Shown: in pieces, positions 1-5,602 of the stretch
How the letters are laid out: every line of letters begins with the position of its first letter
Numbering within the stretch: the stretch's first letter is position 1
Position numbers and translations under genes: made by a program
The notes under the pieces: model-generated
Told to the model about the DNA's origin: nothing
The model's database searches: none
The model's input: only the letters and a program-made list of their open reading frames with translations
Assembly: GCA_003512365.1 (NCBI GenBank)
Contig: DORI01000034.1
Coordinates: 1-5,602 of the forward strand
Length of the DNA stretch: 5,602 nt
Direction: 5' to 3'
Origin: Crocinitomicaceae bacterium
Lineage (GTDB): Bacteria; Bacteroidota; Bacteroidia; Flavobacteriales_D; Crocinitomicaceae

Positions 1-118
1 AGGTAGAAAGAGAATTTTAGAAATAAAACCGACAAGGTTACATCAACGCGTACCCTATTATGTTGGTTCAAAACAAATGGTTGAAAAAGTTCATTCTTTG
101 ATTAACGAAACCAAATAA
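1..118 (+). CDS. fbp: Class 1 fructose-1,6-bisphosphatase, C-terminal fragment (5' end outside window)
   Basis: Only the last 38 codons are present, read from base 2 to the TAA at 116-118; the rest lies left of the window. The enzyme hydrolyses fructose-1,6-bisphosphate to fructose-6-phosphate, the committed step of gluconeogenesis, in the cytoplasm. The visible tail reads RILEIKPTRLHQRVPYYVGS followed by KQMVEKV. It matches the C-terminal signature of class 1 FBPases: an 'ILxIxPxxLHQR' strand, an aromatic pair, then 'VG(S/N)xxMVE'. The E. coli Fbp tail has the same LHQR and FFVGNDHMVE pattern, and mammalian FBPase has HQRAP plus GSPEDV. The fragment ends about 10 residues after the conserved MVE, as in full-length homologues, so the 3' end appears intact. 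Catalytic and metal-binding residues lie upstream and cannot be checked. The family call is fairly secure despite the short length. Confidence 0.85.
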   Translation, partial: GRKRILEIKPTRLHQRVPYYVGSKQMVEKVHSLINETK

Positions 119-120
119 CC

Positions 121-141
121 TCTTGCCTAAATTTTTCAAGA
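121..141 (+). terminator. Weak possible terminator hairpin after fbp
   Basis: TCTTG (121-125) is the exact reverse complement of CAAGA (137-141), with an 11-base loop, and begins 3 bases after the fbp stop codon. A long T-rich stretch follows (about 150-178). A five-pair, AT-rich stem is weak for an intrinsic terminator and could occur by chance in DNA of this composition. Position and downstream T-richness are the only support. Confidence 0.25.
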
Positions 142-195
142 ATTATTCGTTTTAAATTTTTATTTTATTTTTCTATTTTAGCCATATAAAAAACG

Positions 196-906
196 ATGGG
201 AAGAGCATTTGAATACCGTAGAGCGGCAAAAGAGAAACGTTGGGACAAAATGTCTAAAATGTTTCCAAAACTTGGGAAGGCAATCACAATGGCAGCTAAA
301 GAGGGAGGAATAGATCCAACCACTAATGCTAAATTGCGAACAGCAATTCAAAATGCCAAGGCCGAAAACATGCCTAAAGACAATATTGAGGCGGCAATTA
401 AACGAGCAGCACAAAAAGATGTTGCCTCTTTTTCAGAAATCAACTACGAAGGAAAAGGGCCACATGGTGTGCTAGTTTATGTTGAATGTGCTAGCGATAA
501 TCCGACTCGTACCGTGGCCAATGTAAAATCATACTTTAATAAAGCCGGAGGTCAAGTTGTACCAAATGGATCAATGGAATTTATGTTTGCCAGAAAAAGT
601 GTTTTTGAGATTAACAAATCTAACGAGGTGGATATTGAAATGTTGGAATTAGAGTTAATTGATGCGGGATGTGAAGAAATAGAAATTACGGATGAGCAAT
701 TTATCGTGTATGGTGATTACACTGCTTTTGGCTCCCTAGCAAAGGCATTGGAGGATATGCAAATTCAAGTCCAAAAGTCAGGTTTAAAAAGAATTCCAAC
801 CTCACCTGTTGAATTTACAGAAGAGCAATTGGTTGATATAGAAAAAATGCTTGATAAAATTGAAGACGACGACGATATTCAGCAGGTATTCACAAACATT
901 GCATAA
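196..906 (+). CDS. yebC: YebC/PmpR (TACO1) family protein, probable translation factor or DNA-binding regulator
   Basis: The 236-residue product matches the usual length (about 235-250) of the YebC/TACO1 family (formerly DUF28). The N-terminal segment (residues 1-75) has the Bacteroidota form of the family start, [20 protein letters not shown], then helices with [14 protein letters not shown] and the conserved [15 protein letters not shown]. The middle has the diagnostic [17 protein letters not shown] (about 82-98), then [20 protein letters not shown] (about 100-119) and a SMEFMF segment. The C-terminal part carries the acidic [20 protein letters not shown] typical of the family end. Members were first annotated as transcriptional regulators (PmpR, YebC). 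Mitochondrial TACO1 and some bacterial YebC proteins act in translation, including relief of stalling at proline-rich stretches; which role applies here cannot be told from sequence. The ATG at 196 is preceded by an A-rich stretch (TAAAAAAC), normal for this phylum. The gene is intact. It may be read through into sprE, because no clear terminator follows. Confidence 0.95.
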   Translation: MGRAFEYRRAAKEKRWDKMSKMFPKLGKAITMAAKEGGIDPTTNAKLRTAIQNAKAENMPKDNIEAAIKRAAQKDVASFSEINYEGKGPHGVLVYVECASDNPTRTVANVKSYFNKAGGQVVPNGSMEFMFARKSVFEINKSNEVDIEMLELELIDAGCEEIEITDEQFIVYGDYTAFGSLAKALEDMQIQVQKSGLKRIPTSPVEFTEEQLVDIEKMLDKIEDDDDIQQVFTNIA

Positions 907-963
907 AAATCTCTTCAATCTATACTAAATCAAGTAATTCAGAGTTATTAAGTAAAGTCATTT

Positions 964-3573
964 TTGAAAAAGATATTAGGAATTTTCGCGTTAATTGTTG
1001 TTTTAGTGGCCTGTTCCACTGAAAACGCTGGATTTTTGAGTAGAAAATACCACGGAACTACGGCGCGTTACAATGGCCTTTTTAATGCAAACGAATTGTT
1101 AAAGGGAACACTTAAAACCTATTATTCGTCACGAAAAGAAGATTTCTACTCCGTTTTACCTGTTAATCCCCTTCCAAATGAATCAGAAGTAAAAGGAATG
1201 CTACCTGCGCTCGATACTGCAATTTCTAAATGTACGAAAGTCATTCAAAATCATAGTATGCCAAGTGCAGAAAATATGTACTATAAGGAGGTCGAATACA
1301 ATCGCTGGATAGATGAAAATTGGATTGTTATTGGGAAAACTATGTATTTCAAAAGAGATTATGAAAAAGCTTTTCAAAATTTTCAATTCATAAAAAAATT
1401 TTTTTCGAAAGACCCCTCAACATATACTGCTGAATTATGGTCGTCTAAAATACTTATTGAACAAGAAAAATATGCAGAAGCAAAATTGAGTTTAGATGGC
1501 TTATCAGAGATTTCACAAGCACAAAAAAAACGCAAGTTAAAAGAGTATCTTCCACAAATATTCGTTAAAAATTCAGAAGAAAAACAGGTTCGAATAAATA
1601 GAAATTTACAATTCGATATTTACAAAGCAAGTGCTGACCTCGCCATTCGAAGAAAAGATAACGAATTGGCCATTAATATGTTGAATTTAGCCATTAAAAA
1701 ATCTCCCAATGTCAAAGAAAAGACGAGATTAAGCTACATACTTGCACAACTTTTTCAACAAGAAAAACAATTAGATTCTGCGGCATTTTTCTATGCAAAA
1801 TCCGCGCGCCCATCAGCATCATTTGACATTTCCTTCAATGGTCGACTAAACGAAGCCATTTGTAGATCAGGTAAAGGAATGGATAGAAAATTAAAAATAA
1901 TGCTTCGAGATGCTAAAAATGCAACATATAAAGATCAAATTTATTTTGCATTAGCCCGAGTAGAACTAAACCAAAATGACATAAAACAAGCAAAATTTTA
2001 TTTGACTCAATCTGCGTTTTACTCTAATAATAATAAGCGTCAACGTGCAATGGCATACGAAACTTTAGGTGATCTTTGTTTTAAAGATCGTGATTATATT
2101 TCCGCGCAAAAATACTATGATTCATGCAGCAGATTTGTGACAGAAGATTATCCGAACGGAAAGGATATCAAAAACAAAGCTGTTAAACTCGCAGATCTTG
2201 TAAAAGCTGTTGAAACTGCCGCTTTTGAAGACAGTGTGCAACGCATTGCGAAAATGTCCGAAAAAGAAAGGAACGAATTTTTGAGGGAAACCTTAAAAAC
2301 AATGAAGGAGGATATACAACGTAAAAAAGAACTTGAAGCACAAAAATTATTAGCCTTACAAGCTCAACAAAATAATGATGGTGGAAATAACACAAATAAA
2401 TTTGTTTTCAATAATCCAAAACTAAGAGAAACGGGCTTTAAAGAATTCCAAAAACAATGGGGGCCAAGAGAAAATGAAGATGATTGGAGAAGAAGCAATA
2501 AAATTGTTTTCAATAATATAGAGAATGACTCGACCCTGGTGAACAGCGAAAACCAAAGCGAAGTCAAAGACAGCCTAACCATTGAACAGTTGCTTTCAGA
2601 TATCCCGCTTACAGATAGTGCATTTCAATCTTCTCGATTAAACATGCAAGAAGCTTATTATCACGCTGGCGTTTTGTACAAAGAAGTACTAAACGAACCT
2701 AATTTTGCAGGCGAACAATTTGAATCTGCATTAGCAGTTAAGGAAATAAATTTGACGGATCTTTCTTCGGCATTTCAACTATACAAACTTAATGAGCAAG
2801 GAGCAGCTGCAATAAAATACCGAAACCATATTATCGTTAATTACCCAAATTCGGATGCCGCTAAGTATTTCGAAGATCCTGATTTTTACATAAAACAAAA
2901 AGCTTCTCAGCAACAAGCACAAGTGAACTTTCTTTCCTTAATCGAGCTATATGAAAATGGAAAATACCACGAAGTAATGGAAGCCTCCGATAAAATAATA
3001 GCAACGGAACCCGCAAATGCACTCAGAGCCGAGTATTTACTTCTTAATGCGCTCGCTTTTGGACAAATAAATGAGAATAAACAAGAGTTGGTGCCTAGAT
3101 TGAAGAAGATTATTGAAGAAAAACCAGGGACACCTCAAGCGCAAAGAGCAAAAGAAATGTTAGACATAATCAAAAATGGTTATTCCAAAAACGAACCAGT
3201 TAATTTTAATAAAAATTATTTATTTAGTTATAACCCAGATGTGGCGCAATATGTCATAGTTTTGATGGATCAAGAAGATGACGTTGACGACGCAAAAGGT
3301 ATTATTTCCGATTTTACTACGAGGAAATTAAAACTAACCAAAATGAAAATTTCTTCAAAACTAACATTAACTGAAAAACACATGGTGCTAATTCAAGAAT
3401 TCAGTAAAATAAGGGATGCAGAAGATTATGTCAATGCTTATAAAGCCGGATTTGAAGATTTGGGTGAATATCAAGACAATAATATTTACATTATTACACA
3501 AGAAAATTTGAAAAAGTTAATAGAAAGCTCGAAATTTGACGAATATAAGTTGTTTTACGACGATAATTATTAA
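964..3573 (+). CDS. sprE: Type IX secretion / gliding motility TPR lipoprotein SprE (PorW)
   Basis: The 869-residue product is close to known SprE/PorW lengths. SprE (Flavobacterium johnsoniae) and PorW (Porphyromonas gingivalis) are outer-membrane lipoproteins needed for type IX secretion, and SprE also for gliding; PorW is reported to connect the Sov/SprA translocon with the PorK-PorN ring. The start is a lipoprotein signal: KK, a hydrophobic core, then lipobox LVAC with Cys17. The residues after Cys (STENAG) lack the acidic cluster of surface-export signals, so a periplasm-facing location is inferred. TPR-like helices lie at about 119-183, 217-286 and 323-398. A charged, Lys/Glu-rich coiled-coil-prone linker (about 428-470) leads to the family motif KFVFNN...EFQKQWGPRENEDDWRRSNK (477-512; no more than half shown here). 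More TPR-like helices follow at about 560-645, including NYPNSDAAKYFEDPDF, and 654-740. A conserved C-terminal domain spans about 760-869. TTG at 964 is the only usable start: an in-frame TAA sits at 949-951, and the next Met would remove the signal peptide. The bactofilin begins 2 bases after the stop. Confidence 0.9.
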   Translation: MKKILGIFALIVVLVACSTENAGFLSRKYHGTTARYNGLFNANELLKGTLKTYYSSRKEDFYSVLPVNPLPNESEVKGMLPALDTAISKCTKVIQNHSMPSAENMYYKEVEYNRWIDENWIVIGKTMYFKRDYEKAFQNFQFIKKFFSKDPSTYTAELWSSKILIEQEKYAEAKLSLDGLSEISQAQKKRKLKEYLPQIFVKNSEEKQVRINRNLQFDIYKASADLAIRRKDNELAINMLNLAIKKSPNVKEKTRLSYILAQLFQQEKQLDSAAFFYAKSARPSASFDISFNGRLNEAICRSGKGMDRKLKIMLRDAKNATYKDQIYFALARVELNQNDIKQAKFYLTQSAFYSNNNKRQRAMAYETLGDLCFKDRDYISAQKYYDSCSRFVTEDYPNGKDIKNKAVKLADLVKAVETAAFEDSVQRIAKMSEKERNEFLRETLKTMKEDIQRKKELEAQKLLALQAQQNNDGGNNTNKFVFNNPKLRETGFKEFQKQWGPRENEDDWRRSNKIVFNNIENDSTLVNSENQSEVKDSLTIEQLLSDIPLTDSAFQSSRLNMQEAYYHAGVLYKEVLNEPNFAGEQFESALAVKEINLTDLSSAFQLYKLNEQGAAAIKYRNHIIVNYPNSDAAKYFEDPDFYIKQKASQQQAQVNFLSLIELYENGKYHEVMEASDKIIATEPANALRAEYLLLNALAFGQINENKQELVPRLKKIIEEKPGTPQAQRAKEMLDIIKNGYSKNEPVNFNKNYLFSYNPDVAQYVIVLMDQEDDVDDAKGIISDFTTRKLKLTKMKISSKLTLTEKHMVLIQEFSKIRDAEDYVNAYKAGFEDLGEYQDNNIYIITQENLKKLIESSKFDEYKLFYDDNY

Positions 3574-3575
3574 TT

Positions 3576-3989
3576 ATGGATCTTCTAAAACGTAAAGATT
3601 TTTTCGGTTCAACGCATACAAATGATTCGATGGAAAAAATGAATAAAATTCTATCTGGCACTGAGATTACAGGAGACATTGTGTCTGATGCAAGTATATT
3701 AATAGAAGGAGAAGTTAACGGAAATATTTCGTGTTCTTCCAAGGTGTTTATAGGTTCAACAGGAAAGGTTAAAGGAAACTTGGTGTGTGTGAATGCAGAA
3801 ATTGAAGGTGTAATGGATGGGGAATTGACAATCGAAAATCTATTAGTACTCAAAAGCACTGCCCGTATTAAAGGAGATATTCAAACATTGAAACTTACAA
3901 TTGAGGAGGGAGCATTTTTCGAAGGAGCATGTGTAATGAAATCTCCTGTTTCAAATCCAACTTTCAATGCGAATGTAGATTTTGAGTAA
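3576..3989 (+). CDS. Bactofilin family polymer-forming cytoskeletal protein
   Basis: The 137-residue product fits the bactofilin family (DUF583), small proteins that self-assemble without nucleotide into filaments and act as membrane-linked scaffolds for envelope, motility or morphology functions. A short, charged N-terminal tail (about 1-27) precedes the beta-helical core (about 28-122). The core shows the repeating hydrophobic/Gly pattern of the family: GTEITGDIVSDASILIEGEV, then NGNISCSSKVFIGSTGKVKG, NAEIEGVMDGELTIENLLVL, and ARIKGDIQTLKLTIEEGAFF followed by EGACVM. The C-terminal tail (about 123-137) is short and probably disordered. No transmembrane segment is seen. The ATG at 3576 lies 2 bases after the sprE stop (TAA TT ATG), so translation is probably coupled to sprE. 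The 3' end overlaps the next gene by 8 bases. The link to SprE suggests, but does not prove, a role in positioning the secretion or gliding machinery. Confidence 0.92.
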   Translation: MDLLKRKDFFGSTHTNDSMEKMNKILSGTEITGDIVSDASILIEGEVNGNISCSSKVFIGSTGKVKGNLVCVNAEIEGVMDGELTIENLLVLKSTARIKGDIQTLKLTIEEGAFFEGACVMKSPVSNPTFNANVDFE

Positions 3990-4224
3990 CTCAAAAAAGC
4001 CTTCAAGTTCTAAATTTTCGTCTTACGCCAAATTTTCAGCAATTGGTTTTCAAATGGCAGCTATCATTGCCATTTTTACTTTTCTTGGAACTTATTTGGA
4101 TGATAAAAACCCGGGTTCTACACCTTGGTGGACCATTAGTTTTTCTTTATTTGGTGTGACCGCTTCATTGGTACTGGTCATTCGCGAAGTGCTCAGAATG
4201 AATAAAGAAAATGAACAAGACTAA
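3982..4224 (+). CDS. AtpZ/AtpI family protein (ATP synthase gene 1-like)
   Basis: The 80-residue product has a Ser/Lys-rich cytoplasmic N-terminus and two predicted membrane helices (about 19-38 and 50-70). It carries the AtpZ pattern: a first helix starting GFQMAAIIAIFTFLG, directly followed by TYLDD and a Pro-containing loop (PGSTPWWTI), then a second helix FSLFGVTASLVLVIREV and a charged tail. Proteins of this family (ATPase_gene1) are encoded at the start of F0F1 ATP synthase operons. They are thought to assist c-ring assembly or, in some species, Mg2+/Ca2+ handling. TTG at 3982 is chosen as the start because an in-frame TAG lies at 3976-3978 and the first internal Met (residue 25) falls inside the first helix; ATT at 3979 is the only other candidate. 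The start sits inside the end of the bactofilin gene (8-base overlap), which suggests translational coupling. The next gene overlaps by 14 bases. The family call is good, the exact function inferred. Confidence 0.85.
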   Translation: MSNSKKPSSSKFSSYAKFSAIGFQMAAIIAIFTFLGTYLDDKNPGSTPWWTISFSLFGVTASLVLVIREVLRMNKENEQD

Positions 4225-4567
4225 TTTTCTCTTTGTATCCATCGTTTATCTTTTTGTAAGTGTAATTTCCGCAGTTATTTTTAATGCTGTAGCAAGTAGG
4301 GATTATCTAGAAGCTATTTTAATTTCAATAATTACTTTCTTCATTTACACTTCTACTTCTGCCATTTCATTTTTCTATAATGTCAAAGATTTTGACTTCG
4401 TGTTGCGTGTTCTGTTGCTCATTACACTACAAATGTTATTTTTCTTTTCGGTTGCCTTAGCCTTGATTTACACCCGAGATGATCTTCCCCTTATACTTTT
4501 TTTCTTAGGTTTATTTTTGGTTTTATTAGTAATTCAAACGTTCGTGTTAATTCGTTATCGACGCTAA
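4211..4567 (+). CDS. Four-helix membrane protein, AtpI-like by position and topology
   Basis: The 118-residue product is almost entirely hydrophobic, with four predicted membrane helices at about 6-27, 33-55, 64-88 and 92-113, and a positively charged C-terminus (IRYRR) that would place both ends in the cytoplasm. I do not recognise a strong sequence motif. The size, the four helices and the location directly after an AtpZ-type gene fit the AtpI-like small membrane protein that in many Bacteroidota lies between atpZ and atpB. AtpI is a non-essential factor associated with c-ring assembly of the F0 sector; applying that role here is inference. The ATG at 4211 overlaps the AtpZ-type gene by 14 bases, in a different frame, and is preceded by an A-rich stretch (AATAAAGAAA). 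Unusually, no atpB follows: the next gene, tadA, comes from the opposite strand and overlaps the stop codon by 4 bases. It could also simply be an uncharacterised membrane protein. Confidence 0.7.
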   Translation: MNKTNFLFVSIVYLFVSVISAVIFNAVASRDYLEAILISIITFFIYTSTSAISFFYNVKDFDFVLRVLLLITLQMLFFFSVALALIYTRDDLPLILFFLGLFLVLLVIQTFVLIRYRR

Positions 4568-4569
4568 CG
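4553..4569. terminator. Small inverted repeat at the convergent AtpI-like/tadA junction, possible bidirectional terminator
   Basis: CGTTA (4553-4557) is the exact reverse complement of TAACG (4565-4569), with a 7-base loop. It spans the stop codons of both convergent genes. TTT follows on the + strand but there is no long T run on either side, so termination strength is doubtful. The position exactly between two converging genes is the main support. Confidence 0.25.
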
Positions 4570-5007
4570 TTTGCTTGAGAAAAAAGCTTTCAAAAGATTA
4601 GAACATTCAGTTTCCATTATACCATTTTGAACAAGTGTAGTCGGATGATAAAGTGATTTTCCAACCGTTCCGGCTCCACGTTTTTCATCGCGCGCTCCGA
4701 AAACGATTTTATCAATTTGAGACCAATAGAGTGCCCCTGCACACATGCAACATGGCTCAAGAGTGACATAAAGTGTGCAGCCCTTCAAGTATTTCGCTCC
4801 TAAAAATTGTGCGGCGGCAGTTATGGCCTGAATCTCGGCATGCGCTGTAACATCGTTCAAGATCTCAGTTAAATTATGACCCCTTGCAATTATTTGATTT
4901 TTTGCAACTATTACCGCTCCAACAGGAACTTCATTTGCATCATAAGCCTTTTGCGCTTCGTCTAATGCTTGCTTCATAAAATAATCATCGTTGTAGGGCG
5001 TGAGCAT
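4564..5007 (-). CDS. tadA: tRNA-specific adenosine deaminase TadA
   Basis: The 147-residue product belongs to the zinc-dependent cytidine/deoxycytidylate deaminase fold and matches TadA, which converts adenosine 34 to inosine in the anticodon of tRNA-Arg(ACG), so that one tRNA can read several Arg codons. Counting from the ATG at 5007, zinc ligands are His56 in TAHAEIQAI, with catalytic proton-shuttle Glu58, and Cys86 and Cys89 in LEPCCMCAGAL. Other TadA marks are EVPVGAVIV (about 26-34), GHNL with the substrate-contacting Asn (45), and IVFGARDEKRGAGTVG (about 101-116), whose Asp aligns with Asp108 of E. coli TadA. The N-terminal YFMKQALDEA matches EYWMRHALTLA of E. coli, which supports the ATG at 5007. 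A TTG at 5013 would add two residues. The protein is shorter than E. coli TadA (167) but near Gram-positive lengths. A guanine deaminase is less likely given the HAE and PCCMC context and the GARDxK segment. All catalytic residues are present. Confidence 0.95.
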   Translation of the reverse strand: MLTPYNDDYFMKQALDEAQKAYDANEVPVGAVIVAKNQIIARGHNLTEILNDVTAHAEIQAITAAAQFLGAKYLKGCTLYVTLEPCCMCAGALYWSQIDKIVFGARDEKRGAGTVGKSLYHPTTLVQNGIMETECSNLLKAFFSSKR

Positions 5008-5022
5008 AATCAATTATTTCAG

Positions 5023-5053
5023 CAAAGGTAATTCTCACAACGCAATGTTCAGA
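5023..5053 (-). promoter_or_regulatory. Probable Bacteroidota-type promoter of tadA
   Basis: Read on the minus strand, TACCTTTG (5030-5023) matches the -7 consensus TAnnTTTG of Bacteroidota sigma factors at all six fixed positions. Nineteen bases upstream lies TCTG (5053-5050), one mismatch from the -33 TTTG. Transcription would begin near 5016-5019, giving a leader of only about 10 bases before the ATG at 5007 (or fewer before the TTG at 5013). The match is by eye; no start site has been mapped. Confidence 0.5.
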
Positions 5054-5105
5054 AGATTTGATGGGAAGATATTTAACCGTTTTTCATTTTTAGTTCATTT
5101 GTGAA

Positions 5106-5602
5106 GTGAATTTTTTAGACATTATTATTGCAATACCTCTTGTTTACGGAGCATATAAAGGCTTTCGTAATGGATTCATTATGGAAATTTTTACCATTTT
5201 GGCGCTGTTTGTTGGTCTTTATGCCGCTTTTACCTTTTCCGATCAGCTCACCGGGATGTTTGTTGACACTCAACATGAAGAGCCTGAATACTTGCCGCCG
5301 CTTATATTTATTGTCTTACTAATAGGTGTTGGATTTGGTGTGTACTTTGCTGGAAAAGCACTCGAGAAGGTCATCAAAGCGGCTATGCTCTCCACACCCA
5401 ATAGAATTGCAGGAGGAATCATCGGAACAGCAAAGTTTTTATATTTTACAGGTAGTATGCTGATGTTCATGACCTCGATGGATAAAGACGAAAAATTTAT
5501 TTCTTCTGATACGAAAGAAAACTCCTTGCTTTATAGATTTTCTACCGAATTTGTTTCTAAAACAATCCCTGGTGCAACCGAAACATATTTGTATAAATTT
5601 CA
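5106..5602 (+). CDS. CvpA family membrane protein, 5' portion (3' end outside window)
   Basis: An open frame from GTG at 5106 runs 165 codons to the right edge without a stop, so the C-terminus is missing. The product opens MNFLDIIIAIPLVYGAYKGF, then RNGFIMEIFTILALFVGLYA; this is the CvpA (PF02674) N-terminal pattern of a short first helix, the VYGAYKGFRNGF turn and a second helix. A third helix lies near residues 63-82 (PLIFIVLLIGVGFGVYFAG). It is followed by KALEKVIKAA and the conserved NRIAGGIIGTAKFLYFTGSM (about 99-118), the fourth helix. A hydrophilic tail starts near residue 124. The family is named for colicin V export in E. coli, but most members are conserved inner-membrane proteins of unclear role, linked to envelope homeostasis. 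GTG is chosen because the family start aligns exactly there; no in-frame ATG precedes the first helices. It is divergent from tadA with about 98 bases between the starts. The family call is firm, the function not. Confidence 0.85.
   Translation, partial: MNFLDIIIAIPLVYGAYKGFRNGFIMEIFTILALFVGLYAAFTFSDQLTGMFVDTQHEEPEYLPPLIFIVLLIGVGFGVYFAGKALEKVIKAAMLSTPNRIAGGIIGTAKFLYFTGSMLMFMTSMDKDEKFISSDTKENSLLYRFSTEFVSKTIPGATETYLYKF

Noticed and set aside
166..173. TATTTTTC upstream of yebC as a -7 promoter element
   Set aside because: It differs from TAnnTTTG by the final G, and no TTTG-like -33 element lies at the right spacing. The region is so T-rich that such matches are expected by chance.
907..963. 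Terminator or promoter between yebC and sprE
   Set aside because: No stable inverted repeat with a T run and no TAnnTTTG box was seen in these 57 bases; the sequence gives no evidence for a transcription boundary.
3494..3859. 121-codon minus-strand open frame across the sprE end and the bactofilin
   Set aside because: It lies antisense to two well-supported coding genes and its translation has no recognisable features; it is a shadow of them.
5094..5101. TTCATTTG as the -7 element of cvpA
   Set aside because: One mismatch at an important position, no -33 element about 19-21 bases upstream, and it would put the transcription start at or inside the GTG. Kept only as part of a finding.
5128..5322. 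Short + strand frame of 64 codons beginning with ATG at 5128
   Set aside because: It is out of frame with the clear CvpA-family reading frame starting at 5106, and its product resembles no protein; it is a shadow.
1..5602. CRISPR array, transposon, tRNA gene, toxin-antitoxin pair or defence system
   Set aside because: No spaced direct repeats, terminal inverted repeats, transposase or nuclease motifs or tRNA-like cloverleaf segments were seen, and nearly all of the sequence is taken up by housekeeping-type genes.

Overview
The window looks like ordinary chromosomal core DNA from a member of the Bacteroidota, most likely Flavobacteriales or a close relative. The evidence is the AT-rich composition, A-rich stretches instead of strong Shine-Dalgarno sites, a Bacteroidota-type promoter (TACCTTTG, matching TAnnTTTG), and above all a SprE/PorW lipoprotein, a family restricted to this phylum and tied to type IX secretion and gliding. 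No mobile element, CRISPR array, tRNA or rRNA was seen.

Layout from left to right. The first 118 bases hold the 3' end of a class 1 fructose-1,6-bisphosphatase gene. A 77-base AT-rich gap follows, then yebC (196-906), a YebC/TACO1-family protein. After a 57-base gap with no visible terminator or promoter comes a tightly packed four-gene + strand run: sprE/porW (964-3573, TTG start), a bactofilin (3576-3989), an AtpZ-type two-helix protein (3982-4224, TTG start) and a four-helix AtpI-like protein (4211-4567). The junctions are a 2-base gap, an 8-base overlap and a 14-base overlap, so these genes are almost certainly co-transcribed and translationally coupled. tadA (minus strand, 4564-5007) converges on this run with a 4-base stop-to-stop overlap. 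tadA is divergent from a cvpA-family gene that starts with GTG at 5106 and runs off the right edge. It lies in a stretch with no listed ORF of its own frame.

The four-gene run joins an outer-membrane secretion and gliding lipoprotein, a cytoskeletal polymer protein and two small membrane proteins of the type that normally precede F0F1 ATP synthase genes. From memory, in many Flavobacteriales this run continues into atpB; here it ends and tadA follows. That is the most notable structural point.

I found no convincing evidence for a previously undescribed system. The findings are modest: the operon linkage and its missing atpB, the partly uncharacterised domains of SprE, the frequent non-ATG starts, and the compact tadA/cvpA divergent promoter region.
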